A stretch of 64,000 nt of DNA from Silene conica (taxonomy: Eukaryota; Streptophyta; Magnoliopsida; Caryophyllales; Caryophyllaceae): positions 13,769,001 to 13,833,000 of the forward strand of contig CM055318.2 in the NCBI GenBank assembly GCA_029255685.2. Direction: 5' to 3'. Positions 23,401 through 33,655 of the stretch are shown piece after piece (the stretch's first letter is position 1; the number at the start of each line of letters is the position of its first letter). The notes under the pieces are model-generated. The model did not search any database. It was given only the letters and a program-made list of their open reading frames with translations, and was not told the origin of the DNA. Made by a program: the position numbers and the translations under genes.

Positions 23401-26400
23401 GGCAATTGTTGAAACAAAGTAACTCACCTCTTTTGATCTTATTGTACTTCCTACATTTAATTTAAATGCTTAAAAGTTCTTTATCTAACACCCATTATCT
23501 TCCTGTCATCGTGCATTGATTTGATTATTTATATCTTTTCATGAACACAGCACACAATATACATGCATGTAGATATTGGTATAGACACCAGTTTGCATAA
23601 TTTCTGAATCTTGCTAAAAATCTCGTATGACCTGTGCAGATGTTTCCTATTTCCGTCATATGTGGCAATACATTTGTTCTAAGGCCATCAGAAAAACATC
23701 CAGGTGAGATTTTGTGTACTCTATAAGAAACAATGATTTGAGGTTGTATCATATCTGAATGCGCAATGGGTTCAAAATGTTGATTTCAAATATGTTTATT
23801 AGTGGAGTGGTGGTCTTGCAACATGACTATCATGTGGTCCCCTCGACGAATACCTTTGATTATATGAATATTGAATACAATATTTTATTTAATAGTAATT
23901 TTGGATCAGAAGCGTCTATTAGAAAGTTCAAATCTAATGTTATTTACTGATTTTCTCAGTTGTCTTTGCGTCACCTAAATCGTGAAAAGTACAGGAATCA
24001 ATCTTGAGGGATATACTGCGAGTGGAATATTTTTGGAAGAATACAATTCCATTAACTTGCATTAATTTGCAACTTGGCTATTTAAGACTTAACTTTGATT
24101 ATCTTTATGTTTTTACGTTCGCTGGACTTTCAAGTTCTGTGGTATATGAAGATTTGTAGTATTTGACCCCCCCTCCCCATCCCACCTCACCTTCCTTAAA
24201 AGTTCTTGGGGTTATGTTTTGAGAAATGCTCTGTCGAAGGAGAAGTGTATTGAGCGTCTTAAGTCACCAGGGTAATATTGTTGTTGAACGAGGCTATTCA
24301 TTATCCGCTAATCAATGTAGAAGAATAGAGGTTAGTAGAAGATTTTTTTTAACATTGTATCCATTTAAACGATGACACGAAGGGCCCGCTGAAGTTTCTG
24401 AAGTTGTTCAATGATTTTGTGGAGGTGTTTAGTAATGAGGAGGCTATAGCTAGACTTTGCTTAATTTTATTATCGATTGTAGCTGAACTGAGTATTGGGG
24501 CATGAGAGGCGAATATAGTGCATTTGTGGTAATGCTGAAGATGATAGTGAAGTAGTGAGGATATATATCATTTGCTGTTCATATTTCCAAAGAAGGGATA
24601 AATCAAGGGAAAATAAAATTTTGGGTTGCCATTTGCCATCTATTCAATGTACTTCTGTTTTACTGGAGCAAATATGAGGGATGACGTTAGCGATAAGTGT
24701 CTGGAACTTAATGTCCTTGCATCTTTGATTTGTCGCTCCAGTTTAATATTTTTCGTCATTGTGCTATCCCAGGCGCTTCATTGAAGCTTGTAGAACTGGC
24801 TATGGAAGCAGGCTTACCTGATGGCGTGTTAAATATTGTTCACGGAGGCAATGTAAGCCATCTTTTATTTGTTACGTGTTTTTTTCTTAGACCTATGGCC
24901 AATGTTACTTCAACTCTTCAATTTTGGGACAGTAGCCATGCCGACAGGACACAATATGATATCGGTACCCGACACTTCTATGAGAGCTAAACTAGTGTGG
25001 CTCAAACCACAAAAGTCGCGGAAGAGAGGTTATAAAGCAATTTGTACTATACTTCTTTCCATTATACTAGGACAAAATTGAAATATCTCAAGTTGGAAGG
25101 ATATTTTGCTTTTGAGATGTCTCCCTACACCCGTCTCCTCATTTTAGGATAGGGTCCTCGTGTCTAAAAATTTGTCATTTAGAGTTTGGCACTTGGATAT
25201 GTGTCCAACACTTGTACCCAAGTCATAGTAACATAGCCTATGGGCAGGTACTGGAATTGCACAGATGCTTGTTTTTAGCAGTCGCATACTCTCTACCTTC
25301 CTTTCTTCTTTCTCTGGATGTCAAATGCTTCTAGTTCCATTTTTAATTTCAATGAAATTTTGTTGTGAGTAGGAAATTGTTGATTATATATGTGGCGATG
25401 ATGACATAAAAGCCATATCATTTGTCGGTTGCCATGCGGTAAGCTTCTGCCCTTCTATATAACTAATAATATGGATGATCTTGATTTATGTTCACCTTTA
25501 ATTATTTCTGTCACAGACTGCTATGCGTATTTATGCTCAAGCCGCTGCTAGAGGTAAACGTGTTGAGGTAACTGCTTTCCCAGATTTATACATCATTTAA
25601 AGGGTCAGTAATATGTATAACATTAGGTGTATATCACATATTTGTACTGTGAAAGTAACATTGAGATGTATTGTTCATCAAGGCTCCAAAGAAGCAGCCT
25701 CTCAGTGCTTGGGTATTACAGGAATACAGGGTCATCCCTACTTATTTGGGAGCGAGTTTCGAGGCATTGGGGTAACATAAGTGCTAATGGTGTGTACTGC
25801 AATGTACCAGCTTGTACTTTCTTGTTTAAATCATTTGAAATTTTAGCTTCCATCTTAACCTTTGCCACTTTTTGTAAATCGGCTGACTCACTTTTTTTTC
25901 CTGATTTTCTCTTGTGTCTTAATGTTCTTATCGTCCTAAAATTTGTTTGTTCTGTGCTCTTTATAGAAAGTATTCCGTAGCTTTCTATTACTCCTATATA
26001 TTCTAATTTGTCGTGACGACGCTAAAAAATGCAAATTCTGGGAGGTGATTTGCTTGTGAAAGTTTGAAGCTGCACCCTCAAATCTGCCAGGTCCTTATCT
26101 GGAAGACTTGCACTCAGGATCCGATAGTCTAAACTTTTGCCTCTTGTGATAAGACGCCTACAAGTTTTGCTGCACCCACTTTTTTTTCCTTCTATTTTTT
26201 TTATATAAAATGTAGGTTTTGTGTTGTTTGATATAGTGAGGTAGAGTTCTTCTAAAAACGTATGTCTATTTTGATATGGTCTTTTCTTCATTCATCTTTT
26301 CTGTTTCAGTAAATAGGCTCCATTATGAGGAAAGAAAATCATTACCTGTCAGTTTATCTGCTGTTTTTATCTTTCAATAGGTCAATATCAGATCTAAAAA

Positions 26401-29400
26401 TCAGGCTGTTGTGATGCCCGACGCATGTATGGACACTACGCTTGATGCTTTGGTTGCTGCTAGCTTTGGTTCTGCTGGTGATTCATGCATGTCACTCTGC
26501 TCAGTGATTTTTGTTGGATGCTCTTCCTCATGGTATACTCACGTAGTCACCTTAGCCTTTTTTTTCCAAGTCATTCCATGTGCGCCCCTTTTGTTTCGGC
26601 TTATTCTGACTGGTGTTCTTCAATTATTCTAAGCGTTAAAATAGTAAAAACATTGACAGACAGACCTATAGATATGTTGCTACTTGCTAATATGAGTCAT
26701 TCACTAATGGTATAGAAAGCAAGTTGTCTAAGCCTCTCTTTTACATGAAGTAGAAACTGTTAGATTTAACAGTAATATACTGAAAGACACCAAGTCAATT
26801 GTATGTGAACTTGATCCATAAGGTGACACAGTACTTGCCTGAAACTTTCCAGGGTGGAGGAGCTCATAAAACGTGCCCGAGAGCTTAAAGTTTATGAAGG
26901 AACTGATGAAAGTGCAGACATGGGTCCAGTGATTAGTGAAGAGGTTGTAACTTATTAACTTTTTAAATGGTCTTATGCAACCTCCGGTTCCCAAACGAAA
27001 TTGTTCTATGTAGTTTCTGCTATATAAGATGATAGTAATTTTCCTTGAAATTCTGTTTAGAAATGTGAAATGTGATGTTTGGGTATTTGACTACTGTTTG
27101 ACTTTTTGTTGTTTGTATGCGCAGTGCTAATTGTTTCCTTTTGTTTTACCAGTATGTCATTTCTCTTTATTCAGAATCAATGTGCTTAAATGATACAGGT
27201 GAAGGCTAGGATATGCAGATCAGTGCAACATGCTGTTGAAGGTGGTGCTAGGCTTATACTTGACGGGAGAAATATAATGGTATTTATCTATTTGAATTTC
27301 TGTGCTATTTATTTTCACGTTGAGAGAATGGGTGGTAGTATATTATTCTTCAAGATAAGCTATTTTATTCTAATTGATAATCCAAAAGGTTGTTGGAGTT
27401 TACAGATTTGTGTCTGCTTTATGAATAATTTGTTTGTTACTCTTGAATTCTATTAGTATTTATTAAGGCAGCAAATGTCCATGACTAGATTTAGAACAAA
27501 AATTTCTTACAATAGTGTGTGAGTATATGTAGAATTAGCTCCGCTATTTACTTTCACGTTGAGAGAATGGATGGTAGACTTCATTCTTCCAGATAAGCTA
27601 TTCTATTCTAATTGATAATCCGAAAGGTTGTCGGAGTTTACAGACTTGTGTCTGCTGTGTGAATAATTTGTTTGTTACTCCTGGCTTCAATTAGTTTTAT
27701 AGTCTGTACATGTTACTAGATTTAGACCAAGAGTTTCGTCCTATAGTTTGTGAGTATATGTAAAATAGGTCAAAGCAACCTGAAACTTTTATATTTGTCC
27801 TAGAGTCCTTTCGAAAATAGTAAATTGGGTGAATACCTGTCGTTATGGGTTATGAGTCGTAACACTGGCGTTACGAAAATCTGTAAGCATGGTTTATGAC
27901 ATTTTGTCTTTCAGGACACATCGTTTCCTTTTTGCTTATTTTTTTTTCACTCTGCTTGTCTTTGCACTGAAGACTATATAGCTTTAGCCTTTAAGTGCTC
28001 AACAAATTGAATAAATGACCATCTTCTTAAGTAGGGGGGGCTGAAAATGTATGTCATGTGGACAGTCCACTGTGTGTTAACATCTCTCCAGGGTCAGCTT
28101 ACTATATGTCAATATACGAGTATTTTTTTGGATTATTTCCACATTGGTGCCTTGAAGTTTGAGCAAAATCCGCTTTGATGCCTTGTGTATTCACTAGTTC
28201 CACTTTGGTGGGTTACTATTACTCCCTTAATGGAGGGAATAATCCCTCTCTCAGCTCCTCTTTCCGCCTTCCACAACCACCCCTAACCACCAATCTCCTC
28301 TCATTTTTTTTTCCTATTTTAGCCCCCATTACTTCCCTAATAATTACCCCCATTCCAAGCGAGCCCATAGTATTACATTCAGTTTTGTTCACGGTTGAGG
28401 TATCAGCTGTCCCGAGTTAATTTTTGCTATTACTCCCTTAATGGAGGGAATAATCCCTCTCTCACCTCCTCTTTCCACCTTCCAAAACCACCCCTAACCA
28501 CCAATCTCCTCTCAATTTTTTTTCCTATTTTAGCCTCCATTACTTCCCTAATAGTTACCCTCATTCCAAGCGAGCCCATAGTATTACATTCAGTTTTGTT
28601 CACGGTCGAGGTATCAGCTGTCCCGAGTTAATCTTTGCTAATTACAACCAATATCGCCTTAAATGCTGTTATAGCTGCCGAAACTTGACATCTCGGACGC
28701 GAACAGTGTCGCTTCTGATATCTTAAGCCATGCCTTAATGTCATCAATGTGGGAAATATCCTCAAACTAGTGAAACCTTAGGGACTCAAAGTGAAAGTAG
28801 CTCAAACATCAGGGCACCAAAGTCGAGTGTTTCCTACTTTTTCTTTTTGATTGATTTGTACTCCTAACACTCAAGCAGGATCTCCTTATTTTTTTGATGA
28901 AAGTATTTTGTTATGCCGCACCCCCCCCAACCTCACAATTTGCGAGAGCCATTGAGGAGGCATTGGGGCAATGTTTTTTTTTTTTTTTTTTTTTTTTTGA
29001 TAAGGTAAGGAAACTAGGTTGATCCTCTTAGATAGGACCAACCCATCTCATCCTTTCGAATGAGTAAGGTAAGTTGAAGCCACCGGCTTTCAACCCACCT
29101 CGAAAGAGTTGGACAAGAATGTCCAACAGAAGTCATGAAGTCAGCAACCTTGTTGGCTTCACGAAAGCAATGTTTAATTATCACTTCATCGAAATGATGA
29201 AGATCAATTTTCACATCCTTGATAATACTAGAGATTTCCCACGGGATCTGCCAAGTATTACGGAGTGAGTTGATAACACATAAATTATCACCCTCCACAA
29301 TTAACTTCGAGATTCCTAAGTGTTTAGCGGCTAAAATACCTTCTTTTAAAGCGAGTGCTTCTGCGACAAGAATACTATTAGATCCGCACTTTTTTGCTCC

Positions 29401-32400
29401 TAACAACACGACTTCACCATTATGATCTCTTATACAAAATCCCAAAGCAGCTTTATTGCCATCTATTCTCGATCCGTCAAAATTTAGCTTTAGAAAACCA
29501 TTTCTAGGTTTCTCCCACCAGATTTCCTTCTTACTAGAAGTGCTTTTAGGAGACTTTTCTTTCTCGGGATTGTTGAGATCTTTATGTCTAGTTTCGGTCC
29601 AGGCCTTAATGCTATTATTACATAAAGTAATAAGTTTGTTTATATTGAAATTAATATTATTAAAGATCTTTCTTGGGGCAATGTTGTTGTATTTCATCAT
29701 GGACTCATGGCTACTGCCTAAATTATGCTCCCAATCGTTATTTGTTCATTCTGAGTCTTGCTACAACTTTGTTTGCTTAAGGGTTGTGATTGTCTGGATG
29801 TTCTCAGGTTCCAGGATATGAGAAAGGAAGTTTTGTCGGTCCAACTATCTTGAGTGGCATAACACCTAGCATGGAATTATTTGAGGTGTTTTTTTTCTCT
29901 TACCTTTGTATTATATTTTTTTCGACTGTGATAACCAAAGCATTTGTTTTTTTCTCACCTCTACTTTATGATAACCCAGGAAGATCTTTCAGGCCCTCTG
30001 TTGCTGTGTACGCAGGTAATTTATCTTGAAGCTCTTACGTTTTCTGTTTCTCTTCTGCAGTTCTGTTACATGATGTTCTAGATGCTAATGTTTTCCTTAC
30101 TGCCAATTTGACAGGTCAGCAGTTTAGAAGAGGCCATAGCCACTCTCAACCAGCAAAAGTACCACCTTCTCCTTTTTCAGCTTGAGTTCGCCCATGGTTT
30201 ATCTATGAGAGTTCAAAAATAAAGAGAGAAAAAAAGTTTTTTATAACGTGTGCCCTTGCGGCACACTTTAAAACGTATGTGAAGAAAGATGTACAAAATT
30301 TTGTCATGAGAAATTGGCGTCTTTTTACCATATTTAATGAGAAGATCTTGTGAATATATCCTTATATAGGTGGTTAATGTATGCCTTAAAAAAATGAATA
30401 AACAACATAAAAGAAATGGCTTAGGTTTAAATACTGTGTAACTTGGTCCTATTTCACATTTTGGTTGAATTAGAACCAGTTTGCATCAGCTCCGCTTTTT
30501 CTGTATCTTAGCTGAAACTGCTACTGTTTCTCATTTAGGGCCAGGACTGGAGCATCTATATTTACAACATCAGGTTTTGCTGCAAAAAAGTTCCAGAACG
30601 AGGTTGAAGTTGGATTGGTATTTTCCTTATCCTGAATTCCGATAAATGTTGGTTACTTGATTCCAATCTCATAATGTCTATCTCACATGCTTATCTGGTC
30701 TTTGATCGGCTCAGGTTGGAGTTAATGTTCCTTTGTCTATTCCATTACCATTTTGCTCCACTGGGTTGTCGACTTCTTTTGTGGGCAATCTCAATTTTTA
30801 CGGTTCGTCTCCCTCTCTCTGCCATCACCCAAGCATGAATCATGATTGCGTATCCTATCCCATCCCCATTCTTGGTGCATGATCAAATTCAATAAACATA
30901 TGCTTGGCAGAAAATAATTAAACATAGGTTTGAACTGGCAAACAGGTCATGCGGCTGGGGTATGGGACCTTCCGGGTGTATTATGCATTTCACGTCAGAT
31001 TATTTAGGGCATAGGTCGTTTTCAGGTGAACTATTATTGGGACATTTAGGTTTATGGGTTAGTTCTATCGGGTCATTTTAGGATCAATGGTTTTTGGTCA
31101 GGTGAATCGAGTCAGTCGGTTATTTTAGGTCGTGTTTATCGAGGATTTTGTTATTTGCTATGTAAGAAAATGTTTTAAGTGATTTCGAACCAGTCTTTTC
31201 TCAGTAGGAGGATCATACATTCGAGATACTCCCACCAGTTTATAATTTTTGAGCATAATAATGTTATTGAGTTTTGTTTTAAAAATTATGAGTGTTGCTG
31301 TAAAGTTTCTAAACTTAGTTATTAAAATATTAAGCTCAAAAAATTACAACAAAACTCAAAAACATTACCTATAAACTTAGTTAAATTTTAGTTTTGACGG
31401 AAAAGAAAAATCTAACTTATAAACCTTAATAAACTCAGAAAAAATACACATATGTTCAAAAACAAATAAAGTTTGAGATAATAAGCTAAAAACATTACTC
31501 ATATGCTAAAAAACAAATAAAGTTTGAGAAACAAGCTAAAAAAAATACTCATGCTCAAAAACAAGGAAAGTCTGGTCTGAGGTAATACATCCGATGTATG
31601 TTCCTTTTTCTCGTCTTTTCTAGGGTTGGGAGGTCTTGCTATTACCTCAGACTTTCTTTGTTTTTGAGTAAATAAATAATTTTTTTTGAGCTTATTATCT
31701 CAGACTTTGTTTGTTTTGAGCGTATTTTTTTGAGCTTATTATCTCAAATTTTATTTGTTTTTGAGCATGAGTATTTTTTTTTGAGCATGAGTAAATTTTT
31801 TAGGTTATTATCTCAAATTTTGTGTATTTTTCTGAGCTTATTAAAGTTTATAAGCTAGATTTTAATTTTTTTTTCCATCAAAACTAAAATTCAAGCTTAA
31901 TGTTTTAATAATTAAACTTAGAAACTTTATAACAATACTCATAATTTTTAAAATAAAACTCAAAACATTATTATAATGCTCAAAAACTATAAAACTGCTG
32001 ATAGTACATCGGATGTATGATCCTCGTACTGGTTGTTTAGTTGGTATCTCCGGTCCGAACAATTTTGAAAGGTCAAGATGGGTTAATGTTTCCTTTCTTT
32101 AATGGTGTATTCCTTCAAGGTTTCAACCCCTGCTCTGCTGCGTTCTTATACTATTCAGCTTTTTAGCTGACATACAATGCTTTTAGGTAACTATCTCAAA
32201 CTTGCAGGTAAAGCAGGTGTTCAATTTTACACACAGGTCAAACTAGTAGCGCAACAGTGGAGAGGTCTAACCAACAAAAGGATCTCATCCACTGGAACAT
32301 TATCAATCCATCAGGCAGTTCCTATGTCCATTCGTTTGTCACCTGATTTATCGAGCCAGGAATCCTCCTCGTCAATGCCTGAATCATCAGACACGGATGT

Positions 32401-33510
32401 GTCAACATTCGCGAGCCAAACACCTGACATCAATATAAGCTTGCCTCAAACTTCGACGAGGCCAAAGACTCTTCCTTCCACATCTCAGGGCACCAACAAT
32501 GTACTTCAGTGTCCAGAGAGAGATAGTATACCCCTAATAGCCAGAACAAGTGAAGCTGCTGATATGGCAGCTCGCATCAGCTATTACATGCCTCTGCAGA
32601 CTTCACAAAATGGTGAGTTAGACTTGTAAGAGAGTGATCTTACATATCTATATTACTTCGACACTTCACTGAGCCTTTGTGTCACATGTCAGACACTACT
32701 CACGGCCAACATGACACAGTACACATGTCCGGCACACCAAAATCAGATATGACCGTGACACATCAGGACACTTAACAGATTTCCTCGTATTACATCTCAA
32801 CTTTGTCAAATAAGAGCAAGAAAAAGGGGCAACTACCTGGTTAAAATAAATAAGAGAATTAAATTTATTCTCTTTTTTTGTTGCATGAAGCATGACTAAA
32901 TAATTTTCTTTCCATGTCAAATAATTGGTCAGGACACCGTGTCCATGTCTAAGTAACACAGTTACACATTAAAAGCAAGTGACAAACTGCCCATTGACCC
33001 AACAATTAAATCCATATTGTGCGAGTGTCTCACATAAGTATTTGTGCAAGATGATGTTTCAAACTCTGTTTCACTAATTATTGATATACCTTGCCCTTGC
33101 TAGATGACGGAACTCATCATAGTTATCTTCCCACAACGAGTAGCCATATATTTTCAACAAGAGGTAACACGCTTGCATTGTCACATGGAAATGAAGATGT
33201 GGGAACCTCGTCACAACAGAGAGATTCTGATATTCATCTATTGCCCGAGCGGTCATGTATGTCAGCATCTCGAGGGCTCAATGGTTTTGCAATTCATTTT
33301 AGTGGGGAGAGAGAATTCATCCCAGTGGCATCTCAAACTCAAGCTCATTGGAATGGGAATGTCATTCCATCGTTGACGAATTATGGTTCTTCTGGGCAGA
33401 GTACATCGGAGAGGGCCTATATCCAGACGGCTTCTCAAAGGACGGAGAGTGTGTTCCAGTCTCTTGGGACTAATAAAGTTAATCCTGCAGCTGATACTCA
33501 CAGAGACTAA
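19896..33510 (+). CDS. Predicted FAR1 zinc finger-ALDH6 fusion protein (20 coding exons)
   Basis: The predicted protein has 925 residues. Exons are 19896-20421, 21225-21283, 21891-21965, 22045-22206, 22284-22362, 22446-22600, 23640-23703, 24773-24852, 25373-25438, 25517-25567, 26381-26532, 26853-26943, 27199-27279, 29808-29885, 29980-30015, 30115-30158, 30539-30617, 30715-30802, 32208-32612 and 33104-33510. All introns are GT-AG, phases agree at every junction, and the sum (2778 nt) is divisible by three with one final stop. Residues 20-110 are a FAR1-type zinc finger (Cys57, Cys84, His106, His108) with a basic PKRKRK. Residues 196-673 align along their whole length with methylmalonate-semialdehyde dehydrogenase (ALDH6), an NAD- and CoA-dependent enzyme of valine, pyrimidine and inositol breakdown that is normally mitochondrial. 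Cys475 and Asn344 are kept, but several conserved residues differ. Residues 674-925 are a disordered, SQ-rich tail. No transit peptide or internal start precedes the ALDH part. The alternative is two adjacent genes with an unseen ALDH first exon; the weakest junction is the donor at 21284 (GTGCGG). Confidence 0.72.
20684..21016. mobile_element. Intronic MITE (CCATTTTGG-ended family), intron 1
   Basis: The left arm (CTATTTCCATTTTGG) pairs with the right arm (CCAAATGGAAATAATTAG). The right arm also contains ACCGAAGTGAAATTTACTC, which resembles the arms of the element at 28134-28833. The two appear to be one family with long, imperfect inverted ends. Exact borders and the target duplication were not resolved. 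Confidence 0.5.
22755..22875 (+). repeat. SINE-like fragment ending in TTG repeats, intron 6
   Basis: GGATCGTTTGAAACATCC resembles a B box. It is followed by GGGGTAAGGCTGCATACGG, a C-rich stretch, GGAGCCATTGAGGCATCATGG and GTTGTTGT. This order and the TTG tail are common in plant SINEs that share 3' ends with RTE LINEs. A related tail lies at 28921-28975 and continues at 29686. Confidence 0.5.
27298..27775. repeat. Diverged tandem duplication (about 240-bp unit) in intron 13
   Basis: Two copies start near 27298 and 27538. Each contains TTTCACGTTGAGAGAATGG, GATAAGCTATT, CTAATTGATAATCC and GAATAATTTGTTTGTTACTC. They differ by many substitutions, so the duplication is old. Confidence 0.8.
28134..28833. 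mobile_element. Long-arm MITE in intron 13
   Basis: Left arm TTGGTGCCTTGAAGTTTGAGC and right arm GCTCAAACATCAGGGCACCAA are inverted copies. A second pair (CTTTGATGCC.. and ..CTCAAAGTG) lies inside. The family resembles the element at 20684-21016 in intron 1 of the same gene. It contains an internal direct duplication (28218-28639). Confidence 0.6.
28218..28639. repeat. 211-bp tandem duplication inside the MITE
   Basis: The unit beginning ACTCCCTTAATGGAGGGAAT at 28221 recurs at 28432, and its end, TCCCGAGTTAAT, recurs at 28410 and 28621. The constant 211-bp offset and few differences indicate a recent tandem duplication. Confidence 0.92.
28976..29672 (-). mobile_element. 5'-truncated L1 LINE with RNase H domain, intron 13
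   Basis: The insert carries a poly(A) tail on the minus strand (T run at 28976-28998) and is flanked by a perfect 13-bp duplication, TTGGGGCAATGTT (28963-28975 and 29673-29685). The minus-strand reading frame from about 29670 to 29017 encodes a plant L1-type RNase H: WWEKPRNGFLKLNFDGS, ALGFCIRDHNGEV, VAEALALKEG and REANKVAD. Only the 3' end of the LINE was copied, so it is dead on arrival, but the RNase H frame is still open. It lies antisense within the FAR1-ALDH6 gene. Confidence 0.92.
31202..31612. mobile_element. Mutator-type MITE in intron 18 (411 bp)
   Basis: It starts CAGTAGGAGGATCATACATT and ends ATGTATGTTCCTTTTTCTC. A perfect 9-bp duplication, GTCTTTTCT, flanks it (31193-31201, 31613-31621). 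The 9-bp duplication points to the Mutator-like superfamily. The interior repeats TGAGCAT, GCTCAAAAAC and AAATAAAGTTTGAG. The element at 46553-47969 is the same family. Confidence 0.85.
31622..32031. mobile_element. Inverted, partly degraded copy of the same MITE
   Basis: This stretch is the reverse complement of the neighbouring element in overall order and ends ATGTATGATCCTCGTACTG, the inverse of its CAGTAGGAGGATCATACAT end. The left terminus is replaced by unrelated sequence (AGGGTTGGGAGG). Together the two copies make an inverted repeat of about 0.8 kb inside one intron. Confidence 0.7.
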
Positions 33511-33550
33511 ATAATAAAGTCTTGTGACGAACATGCGGTGATGGTAGTGA

Positions 33551-33655
33551 TAGACGGTAGACGGTAGACGGTAGGTGGTAGGCGGTAGGCGGTAGGCGGT
33601 AGACGGTAGACGGTAGACGGTCGACGGTCGACGGTAGACGGTCGACGGTAGACGG
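33551..33655. repeat. Heptanucleotide minisatellite (GGTAGAC)n in the 3' UTR
   Basis: About 15 seven-base units of GGTAGAC and variants (GGTAGGC, GGTAGGT, GGTCGAC) start about 40 bases after the stop codon of the FAR1-ALDH6 gene. Variants are clustered, as expected from slippage. Confidence 0.95.

Larger units (their letters stand above)
21891..32260 (+). other. ALDH6 (methylmalonate-semialdehyde dehydrogenase)-like module
   Basis: Seventeen exons encode the dehydrogenase fold in canonical order: PKVSNFIGGKFV (start), ATQEVVSQVP, TEQGETIKRAH, REPLGVCAGICQFNYP, GNTFVLRPSEKHPG, MEAGLPDGVLNIVHG, CGDDDIKAISFVG, the active-site block AGDSCM, DMGPVISEE, GSFVGPTILSG, GASIFTTSG and the C-terminal GKAGVQFYTQ..QQW. 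No exon of the family is missing, so this is not a fragment. Departures from the family consensus are Ser474 before the catalytic Cys, His298 at another normally invariant Arg, GCHATA in place of GS-TAG near residue 419, and EDLSGPL in place of EEIFGPV at 574-580. Confidence 0.9.
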
